The notes: a model not told the origin generated them from the letters alone. A stretch of DNA of 64,000 nt from Tillus elongatus (GCA_964006375.1 OZ023264.1:16130225-16194224), one strand, 5' to 3'. Positions 1-11,099 are shown, counted from the stretch's first letter. Numbers and translations: made by a program.

Positions 1-177
1 GGTGGTGTCGTCACAATCATGACTCCCTATGTCCAACAGCTTTTGTATATTTCTGTGCCGGTTTCCAGGTGTTTTCTGTTGATATACCTCTCGCCTTTTT
101 ACAAATATGCATCCTTTAAATAGTGGTGTCGGAGCTATTATGTCTCAGAATATGTCCAATAAACCTTGCCTTCCTTT

Positions 178-421
<244 letters not shown>

Positions 422-710
422 TAGGGTGACGCATTCAAAACGAAGCAGACCGATTTGCGCCCAGAGAATTTTTTTTTAAGAAACGTTGAAACATGTCAAT
501 TTTAATATTGAGGGGGATATGTTTTGACATAAAACCTAACTTTGTCTCATCAACCCCTTAAGGGTGGTGATAACAACCCTTATATTTTAAATAGGGAACA
601 TGGGTCAAGTGTTACATCATTTGAAAGCTCTTTCTTTTCTAAATTCAGCACACTAATTTTTTTGGAAGTTTTACCGCTCGTTAAAAAATTACTCACAGTT
701 GAAGATGCAA

Positions 711-824
711 AAACGCATTTCACTCATTCTGATAAGAAATGTGCTGATAGTCAATGTTTTGTTGGTTTGTAAACAAAAAATTGACTATCAGAATATTTCT
801 TATCGGAATGAGAGAAATGCGGTT
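711..824. repeat. Subterminal hairpin upstream of MarI transposase
   Basis: Arms of about 50 bp (711-760 and 775-824) form an imperfect inverted repeat with a 14-base loop centred on TTGGTTTGTAAAC. The same structure lies just upstream of the transposase start in copies B, D, E and F. This is in addition to the terminal inverted repeats. Confidence 0.8.
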
Positions 825-885
825 TATTATTTCAGTTTATGGGTCGGTTTGATAGTTGAAAGTACTACCGAAAATTAATATCACA

Positions 886-1640
886 ATGGTGTATTCTGTA
901 GAAGAAAGCTTTGAAATAATTAATCTTTTTTTTCAAAAATGATGACTGTGCCAATCGTACCGCAAATTTGTTTAATGAACAACACCCGAACAGTCATGCT
1001 AATAGAAAATACATTATGGAATTAGTTGCAAAGTTTCGACAAAGTGGTTCATTAGCTAACAAAAAACGGGATCCGGAATGTGAATTTCCGGTTAGAAATG
1101 AGACTACTGAGATTGAAGTTTTAGGACAAATTGCTGCAGACCCAACTTTGAGCACGAGAAAATTGGCCACTGTTTCAAACATCAAAAGAAGAACTATTCA
1201 GCGAATACTGAAGCATCATAAATTTCACCCGTATAAAATTAATATTGTACAATAACTGAATAAAAATGATTTTGATCGGCAGCTGAAGTTTTGTGAAGTT
1301 ATGACTGCACGAATAGCTGATAACGGGAACTTTCTGTTCAATATCTGTTTTTCAGACGAGTGTACGTTTTTACTAAACTGATAAATCATCATAATTGTCG
1401 TTATTGGGCAGATACTAATCCAAGAAATTTTCAGTCCACACTTAAACTCCACAGAAATTGAATGTCTAGACTGGCATTTTTGGAGACCGTTTAATCGGAC
1501 CAATTTTTCTTGATGAAAATTTGAGTGGCGAAACGTATTTGGAGTTACTAGAAGATATCGTTTACCCTCTACTAATTGACATTGTTGATAATGATGATCG
1601 CTATCAAGTAAATCAATTAGTGCTTCAACAAAAATTGACT
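886..1640 (+). pseudogene. MarI-A transposase remnant
   Basis: Begins ATG GTG TAT TCT GTA GAA (MVYSVEE), the start shared by all MarI copies. The N-terminal part (to about 1255) is the DUF4817-type helix-turn-helix DNA-binding region with NLFNEQHPNSHANRKYI. A frameshift, then a TAA stop after the INIVQ segment near 1253, break the frame. The first catalytic block survives as CFSDECTF in decayed form. At about 1630 the sequence jumps from the LQQ codons straight to the 3' untranslated region, deleting the second and third catalytic aspartates (QQDG and SPDLTPLD in copy C). It cannot encode active transposase. Confidence 0.85.
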
Positions 1641-1944
1641 AATCAGTGCATTTCTTATCACAATGAATGAAATACGTTCTTGCAACTGTGAATAATTTTT
1701 AAACGAGTTGATAAAACTTCCAAAACAATTAGTGTGCTGAATTCAGAAAAGAAAGAGCTCATGTTCCCTTTTTAAAATATAAGGGTTGTTATCACCACCC
1801 TTAAGGAGTTGATGTGACAATATATGTTAATGACAATTTATGTCAAAACATGTCCCACTCAATATTAAAATTGACGTGTTTCAGCGTTTCTTAAATTTTT
1901 TTTTCTCTGGACGCCAATCGGTCTGTTTCGTTTTTAATGCACCA

Positions 1945-1947
<3 letters not shown>

Positions 1948-2038
<91 letters not shown>
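1948..2038. repeat. (TA)n array
   Basis: About 90 bp of TA flanking the right end of MarI-A. With the array at 294-421 it is best read as one original array split by the transposon. Confidence 0.95.
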
Positions 2039-2041
<3 letters not shown>

Positions 2042-2115
2042 TGAAACTGACCTTGGTTATGGGTTCTAGTGGGCCTGGTTAACGCTCATTTGAAGAATTA
2101 TTTTTTTAAAAACGG
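2039..2115 (-). repeat. Family H flank, inverted
   Basis: Contains ATTGAAACTGACC and GGGTTCTAGTGGGCC, the reverse complement of the H left flank. Here both sides of the split TA array carry the same flank in opposite orientation, unlike the left-flank/right-arm arrangement at 16859-17990. Confidence 0.65.
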
Positions 2116-2925
2116 AGTAAACAATCCAGTTTTCTCGAGTATAATTGGTTGAGATAATACAGTCCTCTCTTTTTACATTTCTAAAACAAACAGCACTTAA
2201 TTCAAAATTGATTTTTTCCTTAACATTTTATAAATCGCAAGCGGATTCCTGACTAAACTAATTTGCATTTTTTCGCTCCGGTACACGTCTGAAATCGTCT
2301 CCGAAGGCCCGATTGAGCTCTCTAATGTGAGCCATTTATAAGCATTGAACGCTCGCATATCGCCATATATCAGAAGGCAATCGGCCAAATCGCGGGAGGG
2401 CTTTAAAACATCCTGATGATCGTTTCTGTCTGATTTACAGCTGGAATTCTACGTTCCAGCGCCATTATCCACGGTATTATGCCCAACTTGTTTTATGTTT
2501 GTTGTAAGAAAACGTTAGAGGAATTATCAATTTTACTTTCAATCCGGGGCTGCTGAGCGCCGATCCATCAATTACTCGTATAAACAGTTGACCTTTTGTT
2601 TGTTGTTCTTTCAATTAAGTGTTATTTATTTCATGTCTGAGCTTTCCAAAATGACGTGAAAGCTCTTTACTGTGATTATGGGATTAACGAGATATCGAAT
2701 GTCATCTTTTTAACTTAAAATAAAATGGTTTTCTTTATTTTGCCGACTCTATTACCTAATATTGAAAACTGGTTCAGCTAATCAACTTAAGAACATATAA
2801 AAATTTCGGAACGCAGCAAGAGCGTTATGGTAATGAATTTTCATTAAATACTTCAAACTAGAAAGTTGAGATTTAGTGGAGTAAGGTATTTACGAGGGCA
2901 ATAACCAACGAAATTTCATAAAAAA
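2116..2925. other. Unassigned AT-rich sequence
   Basis: No gene, RNA or recognisable element seen. A 63-codon frame on the minus strand (2197-2388) lacks any recognisable motif and is probably chance. Confidence 0.6.
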
Positions 2926-3091
2926 AACTGGGTTATTTTTTGAGATGCAAAGTTTTTTTCGGAAAGATTTATTTTTTTAGAAAAAACCGGTCCGATAGGG
3001 CTGGTTAACGAACTCATCCAAGCTATTAATGAAATAAAGATTCTTGCCGAGTTTCATCAACATCGGTTAATAACTTTTTGAGTTATCGTGT

Positions 3092-3093
<2 letters not shown>
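2926..3093 (-). repeat. Family H right arm, inverted
   Basis: Carries CTAACGAACTCATCC-like and TTTTTGAGTTATC blocks, the reverse complement of the H right arm (GATAACTCAAAAAATAA... near 17090). It leads into the TA array at 3094. Confidence 0.7.

Positions 3094-3170
<77 letters not shown>
3094..3170. repeat. (TA)n array
   Basis: About 77 bp of TA between the H right arm and the left end of MarI-B. Confidence 0.95.
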
Positions 3171-3173
<3 letters not shown>

Positions 3174-5089
3174 GGTGGCGCATTGAAAACTAAACAGACC
3201 GATTTGCGTCCAGAGAATTTTTTTTAAAACGCTGAAACACGTCAATTTTAATATTGAGCGGGGTATGTTTTGACATAAAACTCAACTTTGTTACATCAAC
3301 TCCTTAAGGGTGGTGATAACAACTCTTATATTTTAAATGGGGAACATGGGTCGAGTGTTACATCATTTGAAAGCTCTTTCTTTTCTGAATTCAGCACACT
3401 AATCTTTTTGGAAGTTTTATCAACTCGTTTAAAAATTATTCACGGTTGGAGTTGCAAGAACGTATTTCATTCATTGTGATAAGAAATGCACCAATTAGTC
3501 AATTTTTCGTTAAAAAAAACTAAAAAACAAAACCAAACGTTCAAAAATGTTTATTCAATTGAGTAACTGTTCTAATTGTTGATCATCAGATTACATACAA
3601 AAGTACAAATTTTGTTCAAAACGAGCTCTGACATTCTGGAGCATTTGTGGAGTTATTAGACGGCATTCTTCAACAATGCGTCGTCGTAATTCTTCCAGAG
3701 ACTCCGGTTCTGTTGCGTAAATTCTACTCTTTAAATGCCCCCCTAGAAATAAGTCAAAAAGAGTTAAATGCGGTGATCTAGGGGGGCACTCAATAGCACC
3801 TCTATGCCCAATCCATTGTTCTGGTAACTCTCTGTTCAAAAACTCTCTAACACGTTGTGAAAAATGCGGAGGAGCTCCATCTTGTTGAAACACTAATTGA
3901 TTTTCTTAATAGCGATCATCATTTTCAACAATGTCAATTAGTAGAGGGTAAACGATATCTTCTAGTAACTCCAAATACGTTTCGCCACTCAAATTGCCAT
4001 CAAGAAAAATTTGTCCGATTAAAGGGTCTCAAAAAATGCCAGTACAGACATTCAATTTCTGTGGAGTTTGAGTGTGGACTTCGTGAAATTTTCTTGGATT
4101 ATTATCTGCCCAATAACGACAATTATGACGATTGACTGTAGAGTTTAATAAAAACGTACACTCGTCTGAAAAACAGATATTGAACAGAAAGTTCCTGTTA
4201 TCAGCTATTCGTGCAGTCATAACTTCACAAAACTCCAACCTGCGATCAAAATCATCTTCATTCAGTTGTGCTAGATAAATTTTATACGTGTGAAATTTAT
4301 GATGCTTCAATATTCGCTAAATAGTTCTTCTTTTGATGTTTGAAACAGTGGCCAATTCTCTCGTGCTCAAAGTTGGGTTTGCAGCAATTTGTCTTAAAAC
4401 TTCAATCTTAGTAGTCTCATTTCTAACCGGAAATTAACGTTCAGGATCCCGTTATTTGTTGGCTACTGAACCACTTTGTCGAAACTTTGCAACTAACTCC
4501 AAAATGTATTTTCTGTTACCATGTTTGTTCGGATGTCGTTCATTAAACAAATTTGCGGTACGCTTGGCACAGTCATCGTTTTTGAAAAAAAGAGTAATTA
4601 TTTCAACTCATTCTTCTACAGAATACACCATTGTGAAATTAATTTTCGGTAGTACTATCAAGTATCCAACCGACCGATAAACTGAAATAATAAACCGCAT
4701 TTCTCTCAATCCGATAAGAAATGTTCTGATAGTCAATTTTTTGTTTACAAACCAGCAAAACATTGACTATCAGCACATGTCTTATTGGAATAGGTAAAAT
4801 GCGTTTTTGCATTTTCAACTGTGAATAATTTTTAAACGAGTTGGTAAAACTTCCAAAAAAATTAGTGTGCTGAATTCAGAAAAGAAAGAGCTTTCAAATG
4901 ATGTAACACCCGGTCCATGTTCCCTATTTAAAATATAAGGGTTGTTATCACCACCGTTAAGGGGTTGATGTGACAAAGTTGAGTTTTATGTCAAAATTGG
5001 TCTCCCTCAATATTAAAATTGACGTGTTTTAACGTTTCTTAAAAAAAATTCTCTGAACGCAAATCGGTCTGTTTTGTTTTCAATGCGCC

Positions 5090-5094
<5 letters not shown>
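3171..5094 (-). mobile_element. MarI copy B, mariner-like element, near full length
   Basis: Starts CAGGGTGGCGCATTGAAAAC and ends GCGCCACCCTA, each abutting TA. Length 1.92 kb matches copy D, so this is close to the full-size family member. Long terminal inverted repeats, the internal hairpin (about 4690-4800) and a full-span but broken transposase gene on the minus strand are present. Flanking H sequence lies in one orientation on both sides (2926-3093 and 5173-5245), so the element split a single H copy at its TA core. Confidence 0.93.
3591..4631 (-). pseudogene. MarI-B transposase, broken
   Basis: Minus-strand start codon at 4631 (MVYSVEE), end at 3591. Order along the protein: DUF4817-like helix-turn-helix, first catalytic block CFSDECTFLLN, GIF block, QQDGAPPHF with the second aspartate intact, then the block that should read SPDLTPLDFF. 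Here it reads SPHLTLFDLF, so the third catalytic aspartate is histidine. The frame is also broken at several points, including a stop near 4310 and a frame change near 3895. The C-terminus ends NLYFCM, short of the GGQQFEH tail seen in copy C. Confidence 0.85.

Positions 5095-5172
<78 letters not shown>
5095..5172. repeat. (TA)n array
   Basis: About 78 bp of TA abutting the right end of MarI-B. Confidence 0.95.
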
Positions 5173-5176
<4 letters not shown>

Positions 5177-5245
5177 ATATAGAAATTTAAACAGACCTTG
5201 GTTTTGGGTTCTAGAGGCCCAAATTCGTGCTAATTTGAAATTTTT
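5173..5245 (-). repeat. Family H left flank, inverted
   Basis: Contains CTTGGTTTTGGGTTCTAG and TTCGTGCTAATTTG, the inverted H left flank. It completes the H copy interrupted by MarI-B. Confidence 0.7.
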
Positions 5246-5376
5246 TTTGCAAAGTCTCATCATCAATACATCATCAATACAATAATCAAAAAGCAATTTT
5301 TAAATAAAAAACCCTTAATTTTTTAATAAAAGTTCGCTAATAAGAACAAAACAGAAACGTCACTACCTGAAAAAAA

Positions 5377-5493
5377 GGAAACAGCACACGGTGTTTCCAG
5401 GCGGTCACCCATCCAGGCACTGACCGTGCCCGAGGTTGTTTAACTTCGGTGATCGGACGAGAATCGGCGTATTCCCGTGGTATAGCCGTTCTC
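5377..5493 (-). rRNA. 5S rRNA-like sequence (gene or derived copy)
   Basis: Read on the minus strand this matches 5S rRNA over about 117 nt. It contains CTATACCACG near the start, TCTCGTCCGATCACCGAAGT, the internal control region around GAAGTTAAACAACCTCGGGC, GGATGGGTGACCGCCTGG and AAACACCGTGTGCTG. Seven Ts follow at once (plus-strand As 5370-5376), a good RNA polymerase III terminator. The 5' end (AGAACGGC where insect 5S usually has GCCAACG) and the 3' end (GCTGTTTCC where GCTGTTGGC is usual) diverge and pair poorly in the terminal stem. That suggests a dispersed pseudogene or a 5S-derived SINE head rather than a standard gene. No second unit is nearby. Confidence 0.8.
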
Positions 5494-6394
5494 TTGAGAA
5501 AATCATTTATTCTAGGTTTATATATTCATTATTAATTTTTAAGTTTTGATATTAAATAAATAATATTTATTAAATTATTTTCAAATTGCATATGTACTTT
5601 TCCCGTGTAAAAGAATTTAACATAACTTATTTTATACGTTAAGATCTTGGACAACTCACTTATTCCACAATAATATCAAATAACTTTGTTGTTTTTGGTA
5701 ATGAGTCAATTCACAAGCTTTTCGTATAAACTAAAATTATTAATCGAAAAACACCCTATTCTCTCATTAACCTAAAATAAAAATAAATTGATATGACATA
5801 TGAGGCTACATAAACCGCGGCATTTTGTTATAAGAATGGAAATAACACCAAAAACCAATAGCAATTTAATTTCTGACCACGTGACCAAGAATCGACTCGT
5901 TGGTCATTTCAGAATTCCAAATCTATAGATAAATCTCCTTAGACTAAATTCACAAAAATTGTTAAAATTGTAAGTTTTATTCAATTTATAAGGTTTTTAT
6001 TTAGTTATTGGTTGGATCACAAATTAAAATCAGGCTTAAACTCTTTAGCTGCCGATTTTACCATATAGCATTTTTAATAACAAATTAATTCTAGAAATAA
6101 ATATTACCGTTATTTCCTTACAAGGGACAGTTCCCAAGCTTGTGTAATAAATATTTTGAAACTGACAACTCTGGCTGTTTCAATTTACTAGGCAGATTTT
6201 CTAGCTTTCCAACATTCAAAGAAAACAAACTAAGACGTCCGTTATGTCAACCGCTCCCACGCATATTACACAACGCCTTAATAAACTTTTAGGAGCGTGT
6301 CGGAACTTTTAAATTTATCTAATTTAGGATAACTTGCTCTATATATGTGAAAAATTGCATTCCACTCACTTTATTAATTTAAAAAATGTAGCGT

Positions 6395-6534
6395 TTTCAA
6401 AAAGTTTTCTCCGATTTTTGACTTGAGCATAAAGGCTGATTAACGAACTCGACCTCGGTTTCCGCCCAAACAAGATTTTTGCAAAGTTTGATCAAAATCA
6501 GTATACTATTTTTTGAGTTATCGCTTGGATACAT
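6395..6534 (-). repeat. Family H right-arm fragment, inverted
   Basis: Contains GGCTGATTAACGAACTCGAC and TTTTTTGAGTTATCGCTTGG, matching the inverted H right arm. It runs into alternating GT rather than TA. Confidence 0.65.
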
Positions 6535-6622
6535 ACATACCTGTGTGCGTGCGTGCGTGTACGTATGTGTGCGTGTGCGTGTGCGCATGTGAGTGTGTGT
6601 GTGCGTGCGCGCGCGTGTGTGT
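6535..6622. repeat. (GT)n-rich low-complexity run
   Basis: Mixed GT, GCGT and GTGTGC repeats, in the position where other H copies have TA. Confidence 0.85.
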
Positions 6623-8251
6623 AAATACCGTAATTAAAATTTTAGATTTGATTCTAACACTTTATTATCATTATTTTTAGATTAAATTCAAGTTATATTA
6701 TCATACATTGAATTATCTGTAAATGTTGAAATGAACAATAAACATAGTTATTATTATTATTACAAGTGTATGCACGAAAAGCCTAAAAATATTATTTAAT
6801 AGCTGACAGTTGCGGCCAGAAAATGTATCATTGTTAAAAATTACTGCCACGTTCATATTGACCAGTGTTGTTCTATGGTTGACGCATTTGTCTAACTAGA
6901 GTCTTTACTTAACATTTTTCAAAACCAGTCGTGCGACAACACAAATAAAGACAACACAAAACGTGTTGAATCAGTATAATCCTACAGAGTGATAAAACAT
7001 TGTCGTTACATTATAATCTTGTAAAAAGCATTACAATTACTCATCACCGGGAGTCATCTGCGCGCTTAAACGTTACAGGGATGCTAATTTATAAAGCAAA
7101 CATTTCCACCCCTTGCGCCCTCTCTGCCGCATATAAAACTTAACCAGCATGTGACATATCGTTGAAGCAAATAACACATGTGGCAGCAGAGTATAAATTA
7201 GCTAGAAAATCCTCGTAACCGCATGGGTTGGGTTCTGCCCTTTTGGCGAGCTGGTGCTAAGCCCAGTTAAACTACCCCCTCGATTTGCGTGTGTTGATAC
7301 GGCAAGTGCTCTCCGATAAATTACTTTAATTGCTGCCATTAGCTCCACTAATGTGTTACCACCGAAAATCTGTCCACTTTCAACTAGACTGTTGCAGTTT
7401 GCCGATGTTTAATAGCTTCGTGTTTGTTGGATGATGCTCATTCCCGGTTTTTAAGCCGTTTTATTCGACAACTAGTCGGTAAATTTAGAGTAGAATTATT
7501 CTTCAAGTCACTTTTTGATGTAGCTACTGTTGCATTTGTCAACTCTAGAACTAACGACCATCATTCTCAGCATTATTCTTCAAGCCACGTTAGGATCTAT
7601 CTACTGTTACCTTTGTCAACTCTAGAAATACCAGCATAATTCTTTTTAAATATGAATGTACACTATGACTCACTGAAAACTTTCTACGCAGGTTTTCTCC
7701 GCTATGGCAAAAGAAAACAGAAAATACTTAAACCAGTCAAATTTAGTTTCGGAAGACGGAAACATTTTTTATTATAACATACTTTTATTCAACTTACAAT
7801 GGTATGTTCAAGTCTTGCAACCTTAATTTAATTTATTTTCTGACGACATTCAATGATTAAATAATTTTGCTTATGTGGTAGTGCTGATAGGAGAAACAGA
7901 CCCAAAATACAAAAATATAAAGAAGAAGGTAATGGGGATAAGTAATGATGTGGTCGAAAAATGGATAAGAAGCTTAGCGGCAAAAAAATTAACCAAATAG
8001 AAACGTACCATAGGAGCTTGATAACGGATGATTGTGCATAAATCAAAACAACTGAGAAAAAGGACAGTAAAGCAAATAGTTGATGGTTAAAATACACTCC
8101 TTGCCAATAAACATTTTCACTAAGCATGCGCAAAATAATTGGCCAGTCAAATGCATGGAGTGTAACCTTGGTTACATATGCAGTGTATAAAAAGTCTGAC
8201 TCAGCAAATGCGTTATGGTAGCGAATATTTATAGAAATGATCTACAAATGA

Positions 8252-8253
<2 letters not shown>

Positions 8254-8314
<61 letters not shown>
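8254..8314. repeat. (TA)n array
   Basis: TA run that passes into the outer end of the left Penelope arm at about 8315; the last TATAC bases are also matched in the right arm. Confidence 0.95.
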
Positions 8315-8322
<8 letters not shown>

Positions 8323-8362
8323 TTTATTTGTTTGCTGTACGTTTGTGATTTCTTATTGGTTT

Positions 8363-8407
8363 GCGTGGACTGCAGTTTCGAACCGTCCCGGTTCATCATC
8401 AGCACGC
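8363..8407 (-). ncRNA. Hammerhead ribozyme-like motif, PLE1 left arm
   Basis: Minus-strand copy of the motif at 11055-11099, with identical core and stems. It lies just past the stop codon of the endonuclease frame. Confidence 0.75.
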
Positions 8408-8980
8408 TACTGGCTGCTATCGCCCCTGTCTGGTCTACGTCGGAGATTGTAGGTGGCGCACGCGCCGTGAGCTTCTAGTGGTCGGTTTCCTGTTCTCTGT
8501 CTGGTTGTGCCTTCGGACTGTGTCGTGTGTATCGGTCTCCTGTCTTGATCACTGTGGTTTAATAATTTGTCTATTTGTATGGCCTTTATTAAGTTTTGTT
8601 TAAATGTTTGTACTTGGATTTGTTCTGGCATTAATTGTTTTCTATTGTTTGTTTGTTGAATGTAGTATTGTTCCCAGATTTCCATTTTTTTTGTGGTCTT
8701 TAACATGTTTCATTAGTTTTAATTGGGTGATGTCTGGTTTTTGGTGTTTTGTGTCGTGAATGTGTGTAGCTACGTTTGATTTGTAGCTAGGTATGTGGAT
8801 TTTATCCAATGCTGTTATATGTTCTTTGAATCTTGTTTCTATTGATTTCTTTGTCATTCCTATATATTTTTTATTGCATGTGTTACATTCTATTTGATAT
8901 ATACCGTTTAATTCATGTGGGTTGTGTTCTTGTTTTTTATTTATTTTGTTTATTATTTTGTTATTGGCTTTGTAGCTCAT
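8407..8980 (-). pseudogene. PLE1 GIY-YIG endonuclease, left arm, frameshifted
   Basis: GIY-YIG nuclease half of the Penelope polyprotein on the minus strand: GIYQIECNTCNKKYIGMT, then the ETRFKEH arginine motif and a C-terminal tail ending GDSSQ. An extra T in the homopolymer near 8686 splits the frame after HVKDHKK; the right arm retains the open version. This change is private to the left arm and so arose after the two arms existed. Confidence 0.88.
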
Positions 8981-9123
8981 TTTTAAGTCATATTGTTTGA
9001 GTGTTTGTGTTATTTTTTTGATGTGGTGGTTATAAGTGAATGTTGTGTATTTTGTGTTTGTTTCCGGTGTTTTGTTTTCGGTTTTGTTGATTTGTTTGTT
9101 TTTGATTTGTTTTACTAGCTTTT

Positions 9124-9750
9124 CTATTGTTTTTTGTTGTATCCATTTCTTTCTGCTATTTGTATTATGATGTTGTACTCCTTTTCTCGTTCGTCGTTAT
9201 GAAGTGGTATATTTAGCATTCTGTTTATTAAGTATCTGTATGCGGCCATTTTGTGTGTATGTGGGTGTAGTGAGTGTTTAGGTATAGTGATGTCTGTTTG
9301 TGTGGGTTTTCTGTATATTTTGTATTCAATCTGGTTTTCTTTTCTGATTAGTGTTAAGTCTAGGAAGTTTATGGTGTTGTTTGATTCTTTTTCTATTGTA
9401 AATTTTATGTTTCTGTTAATTTGGTTTATTTTTTCGAGGATATTGTCTATGTTGGTTTTTTGATTGTCGTATATTATTAATATATCATCGACGTATCTTA
9501 TCCATTTAATGTTTGGGTCTGTCTCTTTTATGATGGTGTTGATTTTATCTTCTAACTGTTGTATGTATATTTCTGCCATAATGCTTGATAGTGGAGATCC
9601 CATTGGTAGTCCATCTTCTTGGATGTAATATTCTCCGTTGAACTCAAAGTAATTTTGTTTTAATATGATGTTTAATATTTCGCTAATTTGTTGTTTTTTG
9701 TTATTATTTTGCATTTTATTTTCGATTATATTATATATCGAAAATAAAAT
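9124..9750 (-). pseudogene. PLE1 reverse transcriptase C-terminal part, left arm
   Basis: Minus strand. Shows GLPMGSPLSSIMAEIYI (motif B), YVDDILIIY (motif C, catalytic YxDD) and the downstream FLDLTLIRK and YRKPTQTD blocks typical of Penelope reverse transcriptases. Motifs upstream of IENKMQNNN, including catalytic motif A, are missing because the copy stops at the palindrome centre. The frame ends at a stop after NGYNKKQ. The expected continuation into the linker is one base out of frame, the same defect as in the right arm. Confidence 0.88.
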
Positions 9751-10339
9751 GCAAAATAATAACAAAAAACAACAAATTAGCGAAATATTAAACATCATAT
9801 TAAAACAAAATTACTTTGAGTTCAACGGAGAATATTACATCCAAGAAGATGGACTACCAATGGGATCTCCACTATCAAGCATTATGGCAGAAATATACAT
9901 ACAACAGTTAGAAGATAAAATCAACACCATCATAAAAGAGACAGACCCAAACATTAAATGGATAAGATACGTCGATGATATATTAATAATATACGACAAT
10001 CAAAAAACCAACATAGACAATATCCTCGAAAAAATAAACCAAATTAACAGAAACATAAAATTTACAATAGAAAAAGAATCAAACAACACCATAAACTTCC
10101 TAGACTTAACACTAATCAGAAAAGAAAACCAGATTGAATACAAAATATACAGAAAACCCACACAAACAGACATCACTATACCTAAACACCCACTACACCC
10201 ACATACACACAAAATGGCCGCATACAGATACTTAATAAACAGAATGCTAAATATACCACTTCATAACGACGAACGAGAAAAGGAGTACAACATCATAATA
10301 CAAATAGCAGAAAGAAATGGATACAACAAAAAACAATAG
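9741..10339 (+). pseudogene. PLE1 reverse transcriptase C-terminal part, right arm
   Basis: Same content as the left arm: motif B GLPMGSPLSSIMAEIYI, motif C YVDDILIIY, FLDLTLIRK and YRKPTQTD. An ATG at 9665 lies in the antisense of the other arm and gives a false N-terminus across the palindrome centre; real element coding begins near 9741. A TAG at 10337 ends the frame, and the linker resumes one frame over at 10333. It differs from the left arm by one residue (KHPLHP against KHSLHP). Confidence 0.88.
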
Positions 10340-11055
10340 AAAAGCTAGTAAAACAAATCAAAAACAAACAAATCAACAAAACCGAAAACAAAACACCGGA
10401 AACAAACACAAAATACACAACATTCACTTATAACCACCACATCAAAAAAATAACACAAACACTCAAACAATATGACTTAAAAATGAGCTACAAAGCCAAT
10501 AACAAAATAATAAACAAAATAAATAAAAAACAAGAACACAACCCACATGAATTAAACGGTATATATCAAATAGAATGTAACACATGCAATAAAAAATATA
10601 TAGGAATGACAAAGAAATCAATAGAAACAAGATTCAAAGAACATATAACAGCATTGGATAAAATCCACATACCTAGCTACAAATCAAACGTAGCTACACA
10701 CATTCACGACACAAAACACCAAAAACCAGACATCACCCAATTAAAACTAATGAAACATGTTAAAGACCACAAAAAAATGGAAATCTGGGAACAATACTAC
10801 ATTCAACAAACAAACAATAGAAAACAATTAATGCCAGAACAAATCCAAGTACAAACATTTAAACAAAACTTAATAAAGGCCATACAAATAGACAAATTAT
10901 TAAACCACAGTGATCAAGACAGGAGACCGATACACACGACACAGTCCGAAGGCACAACCAGACAGAGAACAGGAAACCGACCACTAGAAGCTCACGGCGC
11001 GTGCGCCACCTACAATCTCCGACGTAGACCAGACAGGGGCGATAGCAGCCAGTAG
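10333..11055 (+). pseudogene. PLE1 linker plus GIY-YIG endonuclease, right arm, open
   Basis: Open from TIEKLVKQ through a lysine-rich linker to the GIY-YIG domain: GIYQIECNTCNKKYIGMT, ETRFKEH, an NVATHIHDTKH block and a tail ending GDSSQ, stop TAG at 11053-11055. In Penelope-like elements this nuclease nicks target DNA to prime reverse transcription. The frame itself looks intact, but it is cut off from the reverse transcriptase by the frameshift at about 10330 and the element has no 5' half. The last base of the stop codon is the first base of the hammerhead-like motif. Confidence 0.88.
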
Positions 11056-11099
11056 CGTGCTGATGATGAACCGGGACGGTTCGAAACTGCAGTCCACGC
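11055..11099 (+). ncRNA. Hammerhead ribozyme-like motif, PLE1 right arm
   Basis: Order is stem I (GCGTG), CTGATGA, an unpaired T, stem II (GAACCG/CGGTTC with loop GGA), GAAAC, tetraloop TGCA, GTC, then CACGC closing stem I. All invariant core bases of a minimal type I hammerhead are present, with predicted cleavage after the C of GTC at 11094. Short stem III (two base pairs plus tetraloop) is the form known from Penelope-like retroelements. The only oddity is the T between CTGATGA and stem II. Confidence 0.82.

Larger units (their letters stand above)
422..1947 (+). mobile_element. MarI copy A, mariner-like element, internally deleted
   Basis: Mariner-like DNA transposon between two TA arrays. 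The left end reads AGGGTGACGCATTCAAAACG and the right end is its inverted counterpart ending TGCACCACCTA. The inverted terminal repeats run well over 200 bp (about 422-700 and 1690-1947) and include the AAGGGTGGTGATAACAACCC block on both sides. Consensus ends from the other copies are CAGGGTGGCGCATTGAAAAC. The copy is about 1.5 kb against about 1.9 kb for copies B and D, because most of the 3' half of the transposase gene is missing. It is non-autonomous. Confidence 0.9.
5246..8253. other. Mostly unassigned AT-rich sequence
   Basis: About 3 kb with no recognisable protein gene. It holds the 5S-like sequence at 5377-5493, an H fragment at 6395-6534 and a GT-rich run at 6535-6622. A hydrophobic 101-codon minus-strand frame at 7828-8133 has no recognisable family signature. 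This is the longest stretch in the window without an obvious transposon and may be older host intergenic DNA. Confidence 0.5.
8315..9726 (-). mobile_element. Penelope-like element PLE1, left palindrome arm
   Basis: Minus-strand 5'-truncated Penelope-like element. It is the mirror of 9737-11147 with a 10-base spacer (9727-9736). By eye the arms differ by one substitution (near 9271) and one single-base indel (8 Ts near 8686 against 7 As at 10771). Reading out from the centre: C-terminal reverse transcriptase, linker, GIY-YIG endonuclease, hammerhead-like RNA, 3' end beside TA. The 5' part including reverse transcriptase motif A is absent, so the copy is dead. Confidence 0.93.

Noticed and set aside
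7828..8133. Hydrophobic 101-codon minus-strand frame, possibly a membrane protein
   Set aside because: No recognisable family motif, no supporting context, and AT-rich DNA readily gives leucine/phenylalanine/tyrosine-rich chance frames.
9665..9740. Apparent N-terminal hydrophobic leader (MMFNISLICCFLLLF) on the PLE1 reverse transcriptase
   Set aside because: These codons are the antisense of the opposite palindrome arm read across its centre, not part of the element's protein.
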